Part shown: piece after piece, positions 9,368-18,449 of the stretch | How positions within the stretch are numbered: the first letter of the stretch is position 1 | How the letters are laid out: each line of letters begins with the position of its first letter | Origin: Pseudomonas sp. gcc21 | Lineage (GTDB): Bacteria; Pseudomonadota; Gammaproteobacteria; Pseudomonadales; Pseudomonadaceae | Direction of reading: 5' to 3' | DNA length: 64,000 nucleotides | NCBI RefSeq assembly: GCF_012844345.1 | Contig: NZ_CP051625.1 | Coordinates: 3,038,001-3,102,000, forward strand | Notes under the pieces: model-generated | The model's input: the letters and a program-made list of their open reading frames with translations, nothing else | The model's database searches: none | Told to the model about the DNA's origin: nothing | Made by a program: the position numbers and the translations under genes

Positions 9368-11317
9368 ATGTTCTTGAACGACCAGGAAACGGCTACCGAC
9401 CTGCTGTATTACACCCCCATCGCTAAAACAGTGGAGCGTTTACTTCGCGAATCACGGGGGGCGCCGGTCACCATTGGCGTTCACGGTGACTGGGGTGCCG
9501 GTAAATCCAGCGTTCTGAAAATGACCCAGCAGATCCTCAACTCTGATGATCGCGTCTGCTGTATCTGGTTCAACGGGTGGACATTCGAAGGTTTTGAGGA
9601 CGCGAAAACTGTCGTCATCCAGACGATTGTCGATGAGTTGAGGCGTGCGCGCCCTGGCTCAGCGAAGGTTGCTGAGGCCGCAAAGAAGGTCTTACGCCGA
9701 GTTGATTGGTTCAAACTGGCCAAGCAAGCAGGTGGGTTAGGCATTACCGCGTTCACAGGCATCCCCAACCTCAATCAGTTAAGAGGAGCTGTGGAATCGA
9801 TTTCTTCCTTTGTGCAGAACCCCGGTGAACATCTGAGCCTTGAACGGCTCAATGACCTTGCTAAAGAGGCTGGAGGTTTCATCAAAGATGCTGATATCGA
9901 GTCTGAGCAGCTTCCCGAGCACATGCATGAGTTCAGAGCCGAGTTCGAAGAGCTCTTAACGGCTGCCGACATTGACCAGTTGGTGGTCATCGTTGATGAC
10001 CTTGATCGATGCTTGCCGAAGACAGCAATTGCCACGCTTGAGGCCATCCGCCTCTTCCTCTTCGTAGACCGGACAGCATTCGTGGTCGGGGCTGACGAGG
10101 CGATGATCGAGTACGCGGTACGCGAACACTTTCCAGACCTCCCGCAAGGCGCGGGGCCTGTGACGTACGCGCGTAACTACCTCGAAAAGCTCATCCAAGT
10201 ACCGTTCCGCATCCCGGCTCTAGGGCTGGCGGAAACCCGTAGTTACATCACGCTGCTGCAGTTGGAGAGCTTCGTCAAAACGGATGACGATCGATTCAAG
10301 GCGCTCTTGAATACCGCCCAGCAGGATATGCTCCGTCCTTGGAAGAGCACCGGCCTCGACCGCAAAGCCGTAGCTGGCGCTTTCGGCAGCCCGCTTCCCG
10401 ACTATGCCCAGGAAGCATTGGATACCAGTGCCTTGTTGGCCCGAATCTTGAGCGAAGGAACCCGGGGCAACCCCCGGCAGATCAAACGCTTCCTTAACTC
10501 CATGATGCTGCGTTACGCCATCGCCGAAGCTCGTGGATTTGCTGAGGACATCCGGCGTCCAATACTTGCGAAAATCATGCTGGCTGAGCGTTTTCACCCT
10601 GACTTTTACGAGCAGTTGGCCCGGATCGCGAGCCTGGATGCGGGCGGTACGGTGCCGGCAATCACCGAACTGGAAAAACGTGCCAAGAAGTCCAAGGGTA
10701 CCGATTCAGAGCCGAATGAGGAAAAGGGCTCTGGGAAGCTCAAGGCAGTGGCCAACTCTGGAGATGTGAACGACTGGGAGAAGAGCGATTGGATCAGCAA
10801 ATGGGCGGCGATCGATCCCGCGCTGACTGGCGTGGATCTGCGCCCCTATATCTTCGTGACTCGCGACAAACGCAGTTCCTTGATGGGGCAGGTTGCGGTA
10901 AGTCATCTCGAAGCGCTTGTCGACAAGCTCATGGGCCCACCATTACAGATCCGGCAAGCGACCACGAAGAAAGAAATTGTGGGATTGGCGGAGGTTGATG
11001 CCGAGAATGTTTTTGACGCACTCCGCGATCAGATAATCCAGGCGGATGATTTTGCGAATCAACCCAAAGGTGTCGCGGGGTTGATCGAGCTTGTCAAACA
11101 ACGCCCCGCGCTGCAGAAGCGCCTGATCGAATTTATCCGATCTCTGCCCACGGCAAAACTCGGCATGTGGGCTCCCGCCCCATGGCATGAATGCCTTAAG
11201 GATACAAATGCTATCCAAGCGTTCGAGCGAATTCTGAGGGGCTGGAGCCAACAAGTCGAGAACGAGAATCTTCAGAAGGCGGCCAATCGCGTACTGGCCT
11301 TCAGCGGCAAATCATAA
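9368..11317 (+). CDS. qatA: QatA, KAP-type P-loop ATPase of the Qat defence system
   Basis: A 649-residue KAP-family NTPase. Walker A GDWGAGKSS is at about 40-48, Walker B VVIVDDLDRC at about 203-212, and the KAP-typical insertion between them carries a hydrophobic patch (GLGITAFTGI). An RQIKRFLNSMMLRYAIA sensor-like helix follows near 380. KAP proteins are often membrane-linked ATPases; in Qat, QatA is the ATPase of a four-gene antiphage operon whose exact mechanism is not settled. ATG at 9368 follows GGGAG by 7 nt. It is the first gene of an operon with qatB (8-bp gap), qatC and qatD (ATGA overlaps). The order A-B-C-D makes the identification strong. Confidence 0.88.
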   Translation: MFLNDQETATDLLYYTPIAKTVERLLRESRGAPVTIGVHGDWGAGKSSVLKMTQQILNSDDRVCCIWFNGWTFEGFEDAKTVVIQTIVDELRRARPGSAKVAEAAKKVLRRVDWFKLAKQAGGLGITAFTGIPNLNQLRGAVESISSFVQNPGEHLSLERLNDLAKEAGGFIKDADIESEQLPEHMHEFRAEFEELLTAADIDQLVVIVDDLDRCLPKTAIATLEAIRLFLFVDRTAFVVGADEAMIEYAVREHFPDLPQGAGPVTYARNYLEKLIQVPFRIPALGLAETRSYITLLQLESFVKTDDDRFKALLNTAQQDMLRPWKSTGLDRKAVAGAFGSPLPDYAQEALDTSALLARILSEGTRGNPRQIKRFLNSMMLRYAIAEARGFAEDIRRPILAKIMLAERFHPDFYEQLARIASLDAGGTVPAITELEKRAKKSKGTDSEPNEEKGSGKLKAVANSGDVNDWEKSDWISKWAAIDPALTGVDLRPYIFVTRDKRSSLMGQVAVSHLEALVDKLMGPPLQIRQATTKKEIVGLAEVDAENVFDALRDQIIQADDFANQPKGVAGLIELVKQRPALQKRLIEFIRSLPTAKLGMWAPAPWHECLKDTNAIQAFERILRGWSQQVENENLQKAANRVLAFSGKS

Positions 11318-11325
11318 GGATTGAT

Positions 11326-12168
11326 ATGGGTACCTCCAAAGGATATGGAGGCCCGAGCTCCGGCTTGGTGCCCTCCTGGATTGATGATGTGGCACAGCCA
11401 GCTGCCCCGGCTGCTCAACCGAACGGGTCAGGCCAAGCTAACCCATCTCAGCCTAGCTCAGCTCCGTCAGGGCCGGTAAACAATGACGGTACAGGCTCAC
11501 TTCGGGGGGCTCGCAGCAGCTTCACCCGGTTCGCCCGCACTGGAAGCCCCAGCGATTTGGGAAACGCCCTGTCTTCATATGTGCGTAAAGGCGTAGGGGG
11601 ATCGTCGAGAGGCGCACGCCGCATGGGGGCATCCCGAGCTACCGCGGCAAAGTTGCTCAGTATCTTCGGAGATGTTCAGCGCAACGGGGCCGCGGAGACA
11701 CTGCGGCGGTTGCAGCTCACCGTGGCACCAGGGCAACCGGCCTCCCAGGTGCTGCTCACGCTGCTGGAGTTCATTTGCCCGCCTGGCGGCGCGATTGACG
11801 AAGGTGTTGCTCGCCAGGCTGCGCTGAATACGATCGCCGAACAGGACGAGGCAGGCAGTGGTAGCTTCGAGGACATGACTCAAGCTGATCGGCAGAACTT
11901 CTTCCTCGACTTTGTAGCGAACTCGATTGAGAGCATGATCATGGCTGACTTGGGCGGTAGGGGCATCACCATGCCGGATGATGTGGAAGCGGTTGAGCAC
12001 ATTCAATCTCAGTTGAGTTCTTTCATCACGGGTTGTACAAGGGGGCAGCTTGCCAACCGGCTGGAGCAATGGCCGGCTCCTACAGACCAAGAGGTCAATC
12101 AGGTCACGTCTGCGATTTATGAGGCGGCATTCGATCTTATCGCGACTGCAGCGGAGGGGCTGGAATGA
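11326..12168 (+). CDS. qatB: QatB, Qat defence system protein
   Basis: A 280-residue protein. The first 75 residues are low-complexity, rich in Pro, Gly, Ser, Ala and Gln (VPSWIDDVAQPAAPAAQ near the start), and are probably disordered. Residues about 80-280 are a helical domain with RKGVGGSSRGARRMG, then LTLLEFICPPGGAIDEG, then a C-terminal acidic helix bundle. The start motif GTSKGYGGPSSGLVPSW is characteristic of QatB. It lies 8 bp after qatA and its TGA overlaps the qatC ATG. No enzymatic motif is seen. Its role in Qat is not established; the call rests on position and the N-terminal signature. Confidence 0.85.
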   Translation: MGTSKGYGGPSSGLVPSWIDDVAQPAAPAAQPNGSGQANPSQPSSAPSGPVNNDGTGSLRGARSSFTRFARTGSPSDLGNALSSYVRKGVGGSSRGARRMGASRATAAKLLSIFGDVQRNGAAETLRRLQLTVAPGQPASQVLLTLLEFICPPGGAIDEGVARQAALNTIAEQDEAGSGSFEDMTQADRQNFFLDFVANSIESMIMADLGGRGITMPDDVEAVEHIQSQLSSFITGCTRGQLANRLEQWPAPTDQEVNQVTSAIYEAAFDLIATAAEGLE

Positions 12169-13541
12169 GGCACCACAGCATCATCTGCAGACTTGGCGAA
12201 ACGGATGACCAGGATCTGGCGCTGCTGGAGCCAGGCAGTGTCATCACCAACATCCAATTCCTCGACGGGTTCGGGCGACTACAGTTTGGGATTGGCCAAG
12301 CCATTGAGCAATTGGCTGATCTGGGTCTGAGCCCGGGAGAGACTGTCGTAGACCTGGCACTATTGGCGGCAACTCTTACCGCTGCGGATACCAGAATCTC
12401 ACGGGACACCGAGTCGGAAAATGCCTGGACGAGAGAGATCGACCTCTACGTCCCTGTCGCTGATACCACACTGTGGATAGCAACGTCCGACATGTTGGCC
12501 TCGACATTGAAATTCCTCACTGGTGATCGCTGGCGTGTGGTCTTCCGCGAGCGGCCCACAGGTATCGGTGAGCTATCTCCCGCTCCGGAGAGCTTGAGAA
12601 CAGATGAGTCGGACAGCGTCTGCCTGTTCTCAGGGGGGATGGACAGCTTCATTGGGGCGATCGATCTACTCAGTGGCGGCGCGAAGCCATTGCTTGTGAG
12701 CCATTACTGGGACACCAACAGCACCAGCACCTACCAGAACGACTGCCGGGCAGCGCTGCAGGCGAGGTTTTCCCAAACGTCGATCAATCACGTCCAGGCC
12801 CGTGTGGGGTTCCCACACGATCTCGTGGAGGATGGTGGCAGTGAGGATACACTTCGCGCGCGCTCATTCCTGTTCTTCGCGCTGGCGGCGATGGCTGCGG
12901 AAGCGATCGGCGACTCGATTACCATCCATGTGCCTGAAAATGGCCTCATTTCTCTGAACGTCCCCTTGGATCCGCGCCGCCTGGGTGCATGTAGCACGCG
13001 CACGACGCATCCATACTACATGGCGCGCGTGAATGAGCTTTTTGAGCGTTTGGGCCTGAGCACGAGGCTGTTCAACATGTTCAGCCATCGCACCAAGGGG
13101 CAGATGGCTGAGCAGTGCGCAGACCAAGTGTTCCTAGCGGATCATGTACATCTGACGATGTCGTGCTCGTCGCCTGGAAAGGCTAGGTACCATCCCGATC
13201 CCTTGAATCGAACACCCAAGCACTGTGGTTTCTGCGTTCCCTGTATCATCAGGCGGGCAGCGATTCACCGCGGGTGCGGGCCAGATCAGACCCGCTATGT
13301 CATAGCGGATCTGCATGCGCAAGCGTTGGACACGAACAAATCTGATGGCGAACATGTGCGCTCTTTTCAACTGGCCATCGCTCGCCTCAAGCGTGCTCCA
13401 CACCGCGTCAAATTCGCAATTCATGAGCCAGGGCCTTTGATCGACCATCCTGACAGACTGAATGACTTCGAACAGGTTTATCGAGATGGGTTGCTGGAAG
13501 TCGACTATTACCTTGAGGGTGTGATAGCCATACCACTATGA
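12165..13541 (+). CDS. qatC: QatC, QueC-like PP-loop ATPase
   Basis: A 458-residue protein with a QueC-like adenine nucleotide alpha-hydrolase core. The PP-loop SGGMDSFIGA begins near residue 156, and a Cys cluster CGFCVPCIIRR near 358-368 matches the zinc-binding end of QueC. QueC makes 7-cyano-7-deazaguanine in tRNA/DNA modification; in Qat the homologue is a required component, possibly acting on a nucleobase or protein. About 150 N-terminal residues precede the QueC core and are specific to this family. It overlaps qatB (ATGA) and qatD (ATGA), so expression is coupled. Confidence 0.88.
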   Translation: MRHHSIICRLGETDDQDLALLEPGSVITNIQFLDGFGRLQFGIGQAIEQLADLGLSPGETVVDLALLAATLTAADTRISRDTESENAWTREIDLYVPVADTTLWIATSDMLASTLKFLTGDRWRVVFRERPTGIGELSPAPESLRTDESDSVCLFSGGMDSFIGAIDLLSGGAKPLLVSHYWDTNSTSTYQNDCRAALQARFSQTSINHVQARVGFPHDLVEDGGSEDTLRARSFLFFALAAMAAEAIGDSITIHVPENGLISLNVPLDPRRLGACSTRTTHPYYMARVNELFERLGLSTRLFNMFSHRTKGQMAEQCADQVFLADHVHLTMSCSSPGKARYHPDPLNRTPKHCGFCVPCIIRRAAIHRGCGPDQTRYVIADLHAQALDTNKSDGEHVRSFQLAIARLKRAPHRVKFAIHEPGPLIDHPDRLNDFEQVYRDGLLEVDYYLEGVIAIPL

Positions 13542-14305
13542 AGCCGCAGAACAGCACAAGTCCCAAATGGGTAGATTTCCACTGCCACCTTGATCTTTAT
13601 CCCGATCACGAGCGTCTAATAGTGGAATGCGATCAGGCTGAGGTTGCCACCTTGGCCGTGACCACGACACCGAAAGCATGGCGGCGCAATTGTGAGCTTG
13701 CGGCCTCGGCTCGGCATGTCCGGGTGGCATTGGGGCTACATCCCCAACTGGTAGCAGAGCGCGAATCCGAGCTTCCGCTCTTGGAACGTTTGCTTGAGGA
13801 GACTCGATACGTCGGAGAGGTAGGGCTGGATGCCGGGCCCAGATTCTATCGAAGCTTTGATGCTCAGGAGCGGGTATTCAAAAGGGTGCTCGAGGCTTGC
13901 GCGGAGCAGGGCGGGAAAATCCTGACCGTCCACAGTGTCCGGAGTGTAGGCAAGGTGCTATCCCACATTGAGCGCCTGCTTCCGAGCGACCGTGGGACGG
14001 TGGTTCTCCACTGGTTCACCGGTTCAGCTAACGAGGCCAAGAGGGCCGTGGAGCTTGGATGCTATTTCTCTATCAACTCGCAGATGCTGGCCTCCACCAA
14101 GCATCGCAACCTCGTCGCCTCGCTTCCGTCCGACCGGCTTCTCACCGAGACCGATGGCCCGTTCGTGCAACGTGAGGGGCGATCAACCAGGCCTGCTGTA
14201 GATATCCCGAAAACTGTACAAGCTTTGGCAATGCTTCGAGAGCAATCACCAGAGCAAGCAGCTGAGCAGATCGTCAGTAATCTGCGTGTTTTAGTGTCCA
14301 GCTAG
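13538..14305 (+). CDS. qatD: QatD, TatD-family metal-dependent nuclease
   Basis: A 255-residue TatD-type TIM-barrel hydrolase. All metal-site motifs are present: DFHCHLD near 12-18 (HxH), LGLHPQ, GEVGLDAG, TVHSVRS, LHWFTGS, and LTETDGPF near the C-terminus with the catalytic Asp. TatD proteins are DNases/3'-exonucleases, so QatD is the likely nucleic-acid-degrading effector of the Qat operon. Its ATG overlaps the qatC stop (ATGA). It is the last gene; about 200 bp without a gene follow before a umuC relic. Confidence 0.88.
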   Translation: MKPQNSTSPKWVDFHCHLDLYPDHERLIVECDQAEVATLAVTTTPKAWRRNCELAASARHVRVALGLHPQLVAERESELPLLERLLEETRYVGEVGLDAGPRFYRSFDAQERVFKRVLEACAEQGGKILTVHSVRSVGKVLSHIERLLPSDRGTVVLHWFTGSANEAKRAVELGCYFSINSQMLASTKHRNLVASLPSDRLLTETDGPFVQREGRSTRPAVDIPKTVQALAMLREQSPEQAAEQIVSNLRVLVSS

Positions 14306-14514
14306 TGCAAGGGTGGATAGCTTTCAAGATGGTTTTCAGGTCAGTGAGCAAGTCGTCAGGGATGCTGGCTTCTCTCCGACTGGCATTGAACTGCGCCTGG
14401 TTTCGTTGGCAATTCTGATGTGCTGCTTTTGGCCGACTACTGCCCTTCATAAAAGCCCTACCGGGCTGGCGGCAGTCAATGTAGTTGGTTGAATGGGAGC
14501 TGGTTTGCTGAACC

Positions 14515-14886
14515 CAGCGAGCGCTACGGGCGCACCCTGACGATCTCAACGCCTTCCCCTACTGCTGATACCGAATGATGACGCACGTCGCCCAGGATGC
14601 GCTGCGGTCGACGTACCGGGAGGGTTATGGCTACGCCAAGGCCGGAGTCATCCTCACGCACATTGTGGATGCCGAGGGCTATACCGCCGATATGTTCTGT
14701 CCGGGGGACTCAGCACCAAGCCAGACAGTCATGAGTCTGGTGGACCAGATAAACCGCAAGTGGGGCCGTGGCAGTGTCAGATTCGCCCGCACCGCTGCAC
14801 AGCCGGGCTGGGCCATGAAACGGCAATACCTTTCTCCGTCGTACATGACGGAATGGAGCCAGCTGAAGAAGGTGCGTCTAGGGTGA
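14515..14886 (+). pseudogene. umuC C-terminal remnant (DUF4113 end)
   Basis: The frame from 14575 encodes STYREGYGYAKAGVILTHI...NRKWGRGSVRFARTA...WAMKRQYLSPSYMTEW, the C-terminal end of UmuC, the catalytic subunit of DNA polymerase V, including the DUF4113 part. Just upstream, in another frame, RTLTISTPSPTADTE continues the family sequence and ends at a TGA at 14574, so a frameshift separates the two. The polymerase domain is absent. It is a decayed fragment left by an earlier mobile element. Confidence 0.8.
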
Positions 14887-14996
14887 TCCGGCGCGGGCCA
14901 GGCAAACAAAGGCAAGGTTTCTTTGCTTTAACCGCATATTTGACGGTCTAGGGAAGGTTTTCTTTACCTTAGATGCTCAATTCCTGCCTTGTGCTA

Positions 14997-15464
14997 TCAA
15001 TCACGCACTAGAAACATGCGGTCGTCGTAGCTGAAGTCCAGCACATCAACTATCTGCACCTCCTCCATCGCCGGGTGGAGGGGGTTGAGCATGATGTTTC
15101 GCTCTAATGGCATAACGGCGGACGGCAGGATCAGGCCCAACTGTTCACCCCGGTTCAGCCAGTCAGTACCAAAGCCCATGCTGGGTCTGTCTGCCGGTAA
15201 CGCGTTCCAACCGTTAGGTAGATCACCCAGGGCAGGCTCAAGGTACAGCGCCGGGTCGTCGGGCAACTCAAGCACCGTGATCTTCATTGGAATGATGGGG
15301 CGTAGGTTCTGATGCACAAAGGTTTCCAGGCAGCAGATACCAGGAGACAGCCCCAGGTATAAAGCGCGTATCTCCGAATCGTTCCAGCGCCCGCCCTCAA
15401 AGGCAGCGCCTTGGCCACTCAAGTCCTTGGCGCGCTTGGCCTTGGAAATACGCCAGGCGCGCAT
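14997..15464 (-). CDS. RES-domain toxin (NAD+-degrading type)
   Basis: A 155-residue RES-family protein, toxin of a type II toxin-antitoxin pair; characterised members degrade NAD+ or use it to modify targets. The conserved Arg/Glu/Ser pattern is visible: MRAWRIS, GGRWN, ALYLGLSPGICCLETFVH, and a C-terminal block with LLNPxHP-like MLNPLHPAM. The start at 15464 is chosen because it forms a TGATG overlap with the antitoxin stop; a frame to 15482 exists but would overlap it. Usual RES toxins have about 150-160 residues, so it is complete. Confidence 0.85.
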   Translation of the reverse strand: MRAWRISKAKRAKDLSGQGAAFEGGRWNDSEIRALYLGLSPGICCLETFVHQNLRPIIPMKITVLELPDDPALYLEPALGDLPNGWNALPADRPSMGFGTDWLNRGEQLGLILPSAVMPLERNIMLNPLHPAMEEVQIVDVLDFSYDDRMFLVRD

Positions 15465-16015
15465 CAGGCTGCACTGCCCCATTCAATCCCATGTAGCACG
15501 CGGCGAACCTGACGGGCTCCCAGTTCGGTTTCGCACAGGGACAGGGGCGTCACACCGCCTAACAGATCATGCGGCCTGGACATCCACTGCGCGGCCACGC
15601 TCTCATCTTCAAAGACTTCAGCGGCCAGCATCGCCACCTGCGCAACGCGGTCAATGCGCTCGGATGCCACTTGGCTTAGTACCATGCCGCTCTTGATCCG
15701 CCCAAGCGTTGTTGTAGATACGTTGGCGATAGTTGCGAGGGTCTCTTGGCTCAGATTGAAGGCTGACTTCAACGCCATAAGCCACGTTTCTTCAAAGCCT
15801 GCGGTGATCTGCTCGATGCGTTCGCGCTCAGTGCGCAATGATTGTCTAGCGGCCATTTCAAAAAACAGAGCAACGTCTTTTGGGTCGAGGTCCATTGTAC
15901 GACCGCGCCGGGCAACGCGCCTCGTTTTGATGGTTCCCTCAAAGCCCTTAGCCTTTGCTTCAACACGCTTGCTGGTTGCAGGCTTTCCAGCACTTGCTTC
16001 TTTCGTAGCGTTCAT
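15464..16015 (-). CDS. Xre/MbcA/ParS-type antitoxin
   Basis: A 183-residue antitoxin for the RES toxin. The N-terminal 50 residues are basic and probably disordered (KGFEGTIKTRRVARRGR). An Xre-like helix-turn-helix lies near 95-125 (LSQETLATIANVSTTTLGRIKSG), and a C-terminal DUF2384-like toxin-binding part near 135-183 (AAEVFEDESVAAQWMSRP...LGGVTPLSLCET). Antitoxin-first order and a TGATG junction with the toxin are typical. ATG at 16015 is preferred to the frame's earlier ATG at 16051. It should repress its own promoter just upstream. Confidence 0.85.
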   Translation of the reverse strand: MNATKEASAGKPATSKRVEAKAKGFEGTIKTRRVARRGRTMDLDPKDVALFFEMAARQSLRTERERIEQITAGFEETWLMALKSAFNLSQETLATIANVSTTTLGRIKSGMVLSQVASERIDRVAQVAMLAAEVFEDESVAAQWMSRPHDLLGGVTPLSLCETELGARQVRRVLHGIEWGSAA

Positions 16016-16085
16016 CCTAATCACCCCAAATGGGTTTCTGTAATACGTCAAATGATAGCATAGTCCAGTCGTTCGGATCTCGCTA

Positions 16086-16247
16086 CTACACCCGGCAAAT
16101 AGCTGAACGGGCCTCAGACCCGCTTGAACTGGATGTCATTGTGCGGGCGGTGATGGCGTTGCGTTCTGCTTCGATCAGGACCTTGCACTCGGCCACCAGC
16201 GCTGCGGCCTCATCCTGAACAGCCAGGTTAGCCTTAGAGTTCTTCAT
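16086..16247 (-). CDS. short unknown ORF, possibly truncated gene start
   Basis: ATG at 16247 gives 53 codons, beginning MKNSKANLAVQDEAAALVAE and reading as a helical, coding-like stretch for about 35 residues before drifting into Ser-rich sequence and a TAG at 16086. The IS3 relic at 16255 begins directly upstream, so the promoter is probably lost. It may be the 5' piece of a broken gene. Family not recognised. Confidence 0.3.
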   Translation of the reverse strand: MKNSKANLAVQDEAAALVAECKVLIEAERNAITARTMTSSSSGSEARSAICRV

Positions 16248-16254
16248 CTGAGCC

Positions 16255-16765
16255 AAACCGACGCTGGGTGGGTGATATCATTTTTATCTCCACCGCTGAA
16301 GATGGCTGTATCTGGCAGTTTTCATGGACCTGTACTCGAGAATGATCGTAGGTTGGGCGATGAATGAAAGTCTAATCGAAGCCCGGTAACAGATGCCTTG
16401 TAAATGGCATTAGGTCGACGCGGCAAACCTTCCGAACTGTTGATCCACACCGATCAAGGGGTGCAGTACCGGACTGGCCAGTATCAAGCAATCCTAGCCA
16501 GAAACGGTATCGAGCCTAGCATGAGCCGCAAGGGGAAATACCTGGATAACGCAGCGATGGAGAGCTTCTTCCACACCCTGAAGACTGAGCATGTGAGGCA
16601 CCACCGCTACCGGACTCGTGAGCAGGCTAGGCAAAACTTATTTGATTACATCGAGATTTTTTACAACCGACAGCGCCGGCACTCATACTTGGATTACATG
16701 ACGCCATTCGAATATGAGCAACGAAACGCTGTCTCTTAACAAGGTGTCCACACAACCGGGGCTAG
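16255..16765 (+). pseudogene. IS3-family transposase C-terminal remnant
   Basis: A 5'-truncated OrfB. The reading frame starts RRWVGDIIFISTAEDG, breaks near 16320 and again near 16390, and is open from 16404 to 16739: HTDQGVQYRTGQY...MSRKGKYLDNAAMESFF...FDYIEIFYNRQRRHSYL, ending at TAA. This includes the second and third catalytic acidic residues of the DDE domain. TGTCCACACAACCGGGGC shortly after the stop (16744-16761) looks like the right inverted repeat. It is inactive. It is a different IS3 subgroup from the relic at 1-793. Confidence 0.85.
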
Positions 16766-16850
16766 TTCAGATTTATTTACCTCGTAGCGACTGTGCGCTT
16801 CTGGCCGACAGCAGCCCGTCATGAGGGACTGCCGGTGGTCAACTGCTGTC

Positions 16851-17015
16851 TCAGGATTTTTCCTCAGCATGCCGGATTGGTCTGAGCACTATCGCGCCGT
16901 CAATCATATCGATACTTAGTGAATCACCGAGACCGACGTCCATTTCTGCCAGGATGTTTGGTGGGAGCTCGACAATAACATCCCCTGTGTCATCGCCGGC
17001 ATGTTGGCATTTCAC
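16851..17015 (-). CDS. AbrB/SpoVT-like protein, possibly 5'-altered by ISL3 insertion
   Basis: A 54-codon frame from GTG at 17015, too short to be obvious. It reads VIVELPPNILAEMDVGLGDSLSIDMIDGAIVLRPI, the swapped-hairpin AbrB/MazE DNA-binding fold (antitoxin-like). The open frame continues upstream into the end of the ISL3 element (IRIPTVRTIVK) without an ATG, so the insertion has probably replaced the native start and promoter. No toxin gene is next to it: downstream is the IS3 relic. Likely a solitary or orphaned antitoxin. Confidence 0.55.
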   Translation of the reverse strand: MKCQHAGDDTGDVIVELPPNILAEMDVGLGDSLSIDMIDGAIVLRPIRHAEEKS

Positions 17016-17032
17016 AATCGTCCGTACTGTGG

Positions 17033-18434
17033 GTATCCGGATTAAGTGGTTGATGATCCCCTCTGATCCACCAAAACCTTAATCCTCCCAGAAGGTTGAT
17101 AGATCGACGCCGTAGTTCTTCTCGGCCTCGGGGAGACCCATGCTGTAGGTCATGGTGGCCTTGCCCAGGAACGGAGATTCCTTGGTCTGTGGCGTCTTCT
17201 TCTTGTGCTTGGTGGTGTAGAGCATCCGGGCCCGCATCACCTCGAATGAATAGCCCCGGCCATCGCGGTTCTTGTCCTTGGCCAGCCGGTTGATCGACTC
17301 CGTGAAGGCGTTGGTGATTGGGATGTCGGTCTCGAAGTAGGTCAGCACCTCCTCACGCCAGCCACTGACGGCGCTAACGAGATCCTTCCAGACCTCCTTC
17401 TGCCCCTGCGGGATGCCGTCAACCCAGGCAGCCAACGCCTTCTCAGCATCCCGCCGGGTGGCACAGCCCCAGATGTGGTAGAACCGCTCCTTGTGCTCAT
17501 AGGCTGCCAGGAGCTGGGGGAAGGCCCCTGTCCAGGTTTCCATGATGAGACGCTCGCGGTCTGAGACGTCGTGAGCCCGCTTCAGCAGGATCTTCCGGTC
17601 GCCCTTAAGGGTTCGTCGCTGGTTGGCCGTCAACTCCTTCCTGAGCCCCTTGCGGACCTTCTCCAGGGCTTCGTTGGCCATACGCACCACATGGAACTTA
17701 TCGACCACAATGCGGGCCTGTGGCAGCACCGCCTGAACGGCACGGCGGTAGGGCTTCCACATGTCCATGCTGACGATCTCGACCTTGTCGCGCTCAGTCA
17801 TGCTCATGAGCCGCTTCGTCACCGCGTCCTGCTGACGACCGGGCAGCAGGTCTAACAGAGTACGCTCCTCCAAGTTGGTCAGGATGCAGCGGTAGCGGCG
17901 ATTCAGGTACAGCTCGTCGATGCCCAGGCAACGAGGAGTCTCGAAGCGGTGCCAAATCGCCAGGAACTCAGCCTTTTTCTTGAAGATTTCGCGTATGGTC
18001 TTCTCATCGAGGCCCGTGGTATCGGCTACATAGGCGTAGGGGTGGTTGAAGGCCTCCTTTTCAACATGGCTGTAAAGCCTCCGCGTCATGCGATGAGTGT
18101 CCACCATCTCGGGGAGCGTCGGACGGAATGTCTTTCCGCAGGCTCGACATGTGTACCGGCGACGGACCACCCAGAGGGTGACCCGCTTGCCGTGGATGGG
18201 TAGGTCACGATAGGCCACATCGCGCTTGCCGAACCTGACAAACTCATTCTCAACGCCGCATTCCTCGCAAGCTAGAGGCTCAGGAGCTTCGATCTGGTAG
18301 TGGAGATCATGCTCTTCCACCTTGGTGCCCAGGACGTGGTATTCCGGCAGGTGGAGAATGTTGTCAGAAAAGTGCGTCATATCTTGGGCGTTTTCGTGGC
18401 AAGTATGTTTATCGGGATAGTGCCTGTTTGGCAT
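17033..18434 (-). mobile_element. ISL3-family insertion sequence, right end unclear
   Basis: The transposase gene (17079-18380, minus) is followed by an end starting GGGTATCCGGATTAAGTGG at 17033, which resembles ISL3-family terminal repeats as I remember them. A matching inverted end beyond the gene start was not found: the sequence after 18434 carries a gene relic instead. The element is therefore probably truncated on that side or its other end is too diverged to see by eye. Confidence 0.55.
17079..18380 (-). CDS. tnpA: ISL3-family transposase
   Basis: A 433-residue transposase. An N-terminal zinc-binding block has CEECG near 36-40 and CRACG near 78-82 (YTCRACGKTF). The DDE catalytic core begins at LGIDELYLNR (D about 152), with VSMDMWKPYR and VVDKFHVVRMANEA, and ends with NAFTESINRLAKDKNRDGRGYSF, all typical of DDE_Tnp_ISL3. 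The frame opens at 18434, but ATG at 18380 (MTHFSDNILHL) is the usual family start. The frame is intact, so the protein could be active even if the element has lost an end. Confidence 0.9.
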   Translation of the reverse strand: MTHFSDNILHLPEYHVLGTKVEEHDLHYQIEAPEPLACEECGVENEFVRFGKRDVAYRDLPIHGKRVTLWVVRRRYTCRACGKTFRPTLPEMVDTHRMTRRLYSHVEKEAFNHPYAYVADTTGLDEKTIREIFKKKAEFLAIWHRFETPRCLGIDELYLNRRYRCILTNLEERTLLDLLPGRQQDAVTKRLMSMTERDKVEIVSMDMWKPYRRAVQAVLPQARIVVDKFHVVRMANEALEKVRKGLRKELTANQRRTLKGDRKILLKRAHDVSDRERLIMETWTGAFPQLLAAYEHKERFYHIWGCATRRDAEKALAAWVDGIPQGQKEVWKDLVSAVSGWREEVLTYFETDIPITNAFTESINRLAKDKNRDGRGYSFEVMRARMLYTTKHKKKTPQTKESPFLGKATMTYSMGLPEAEKNYGVDLSTFWED

Positions 18435-18449
18435 TGAGGACGATGCCAG

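Noticed and set aside
12165..14305. queuosine biosynthesis and housekeeping TatD genes
   Set aside because: The QueC- and TatD-like genes are coupled to KAP ATPase and QatB genes, which fits a Qat operon, not metabolism or housekeeping.
16086..16250. YhcG/DUF1016-type nuclease start
   Set aside because: The 53-codon frame has a helical start but no family motif, so it is only listed as an unknown short ORF.
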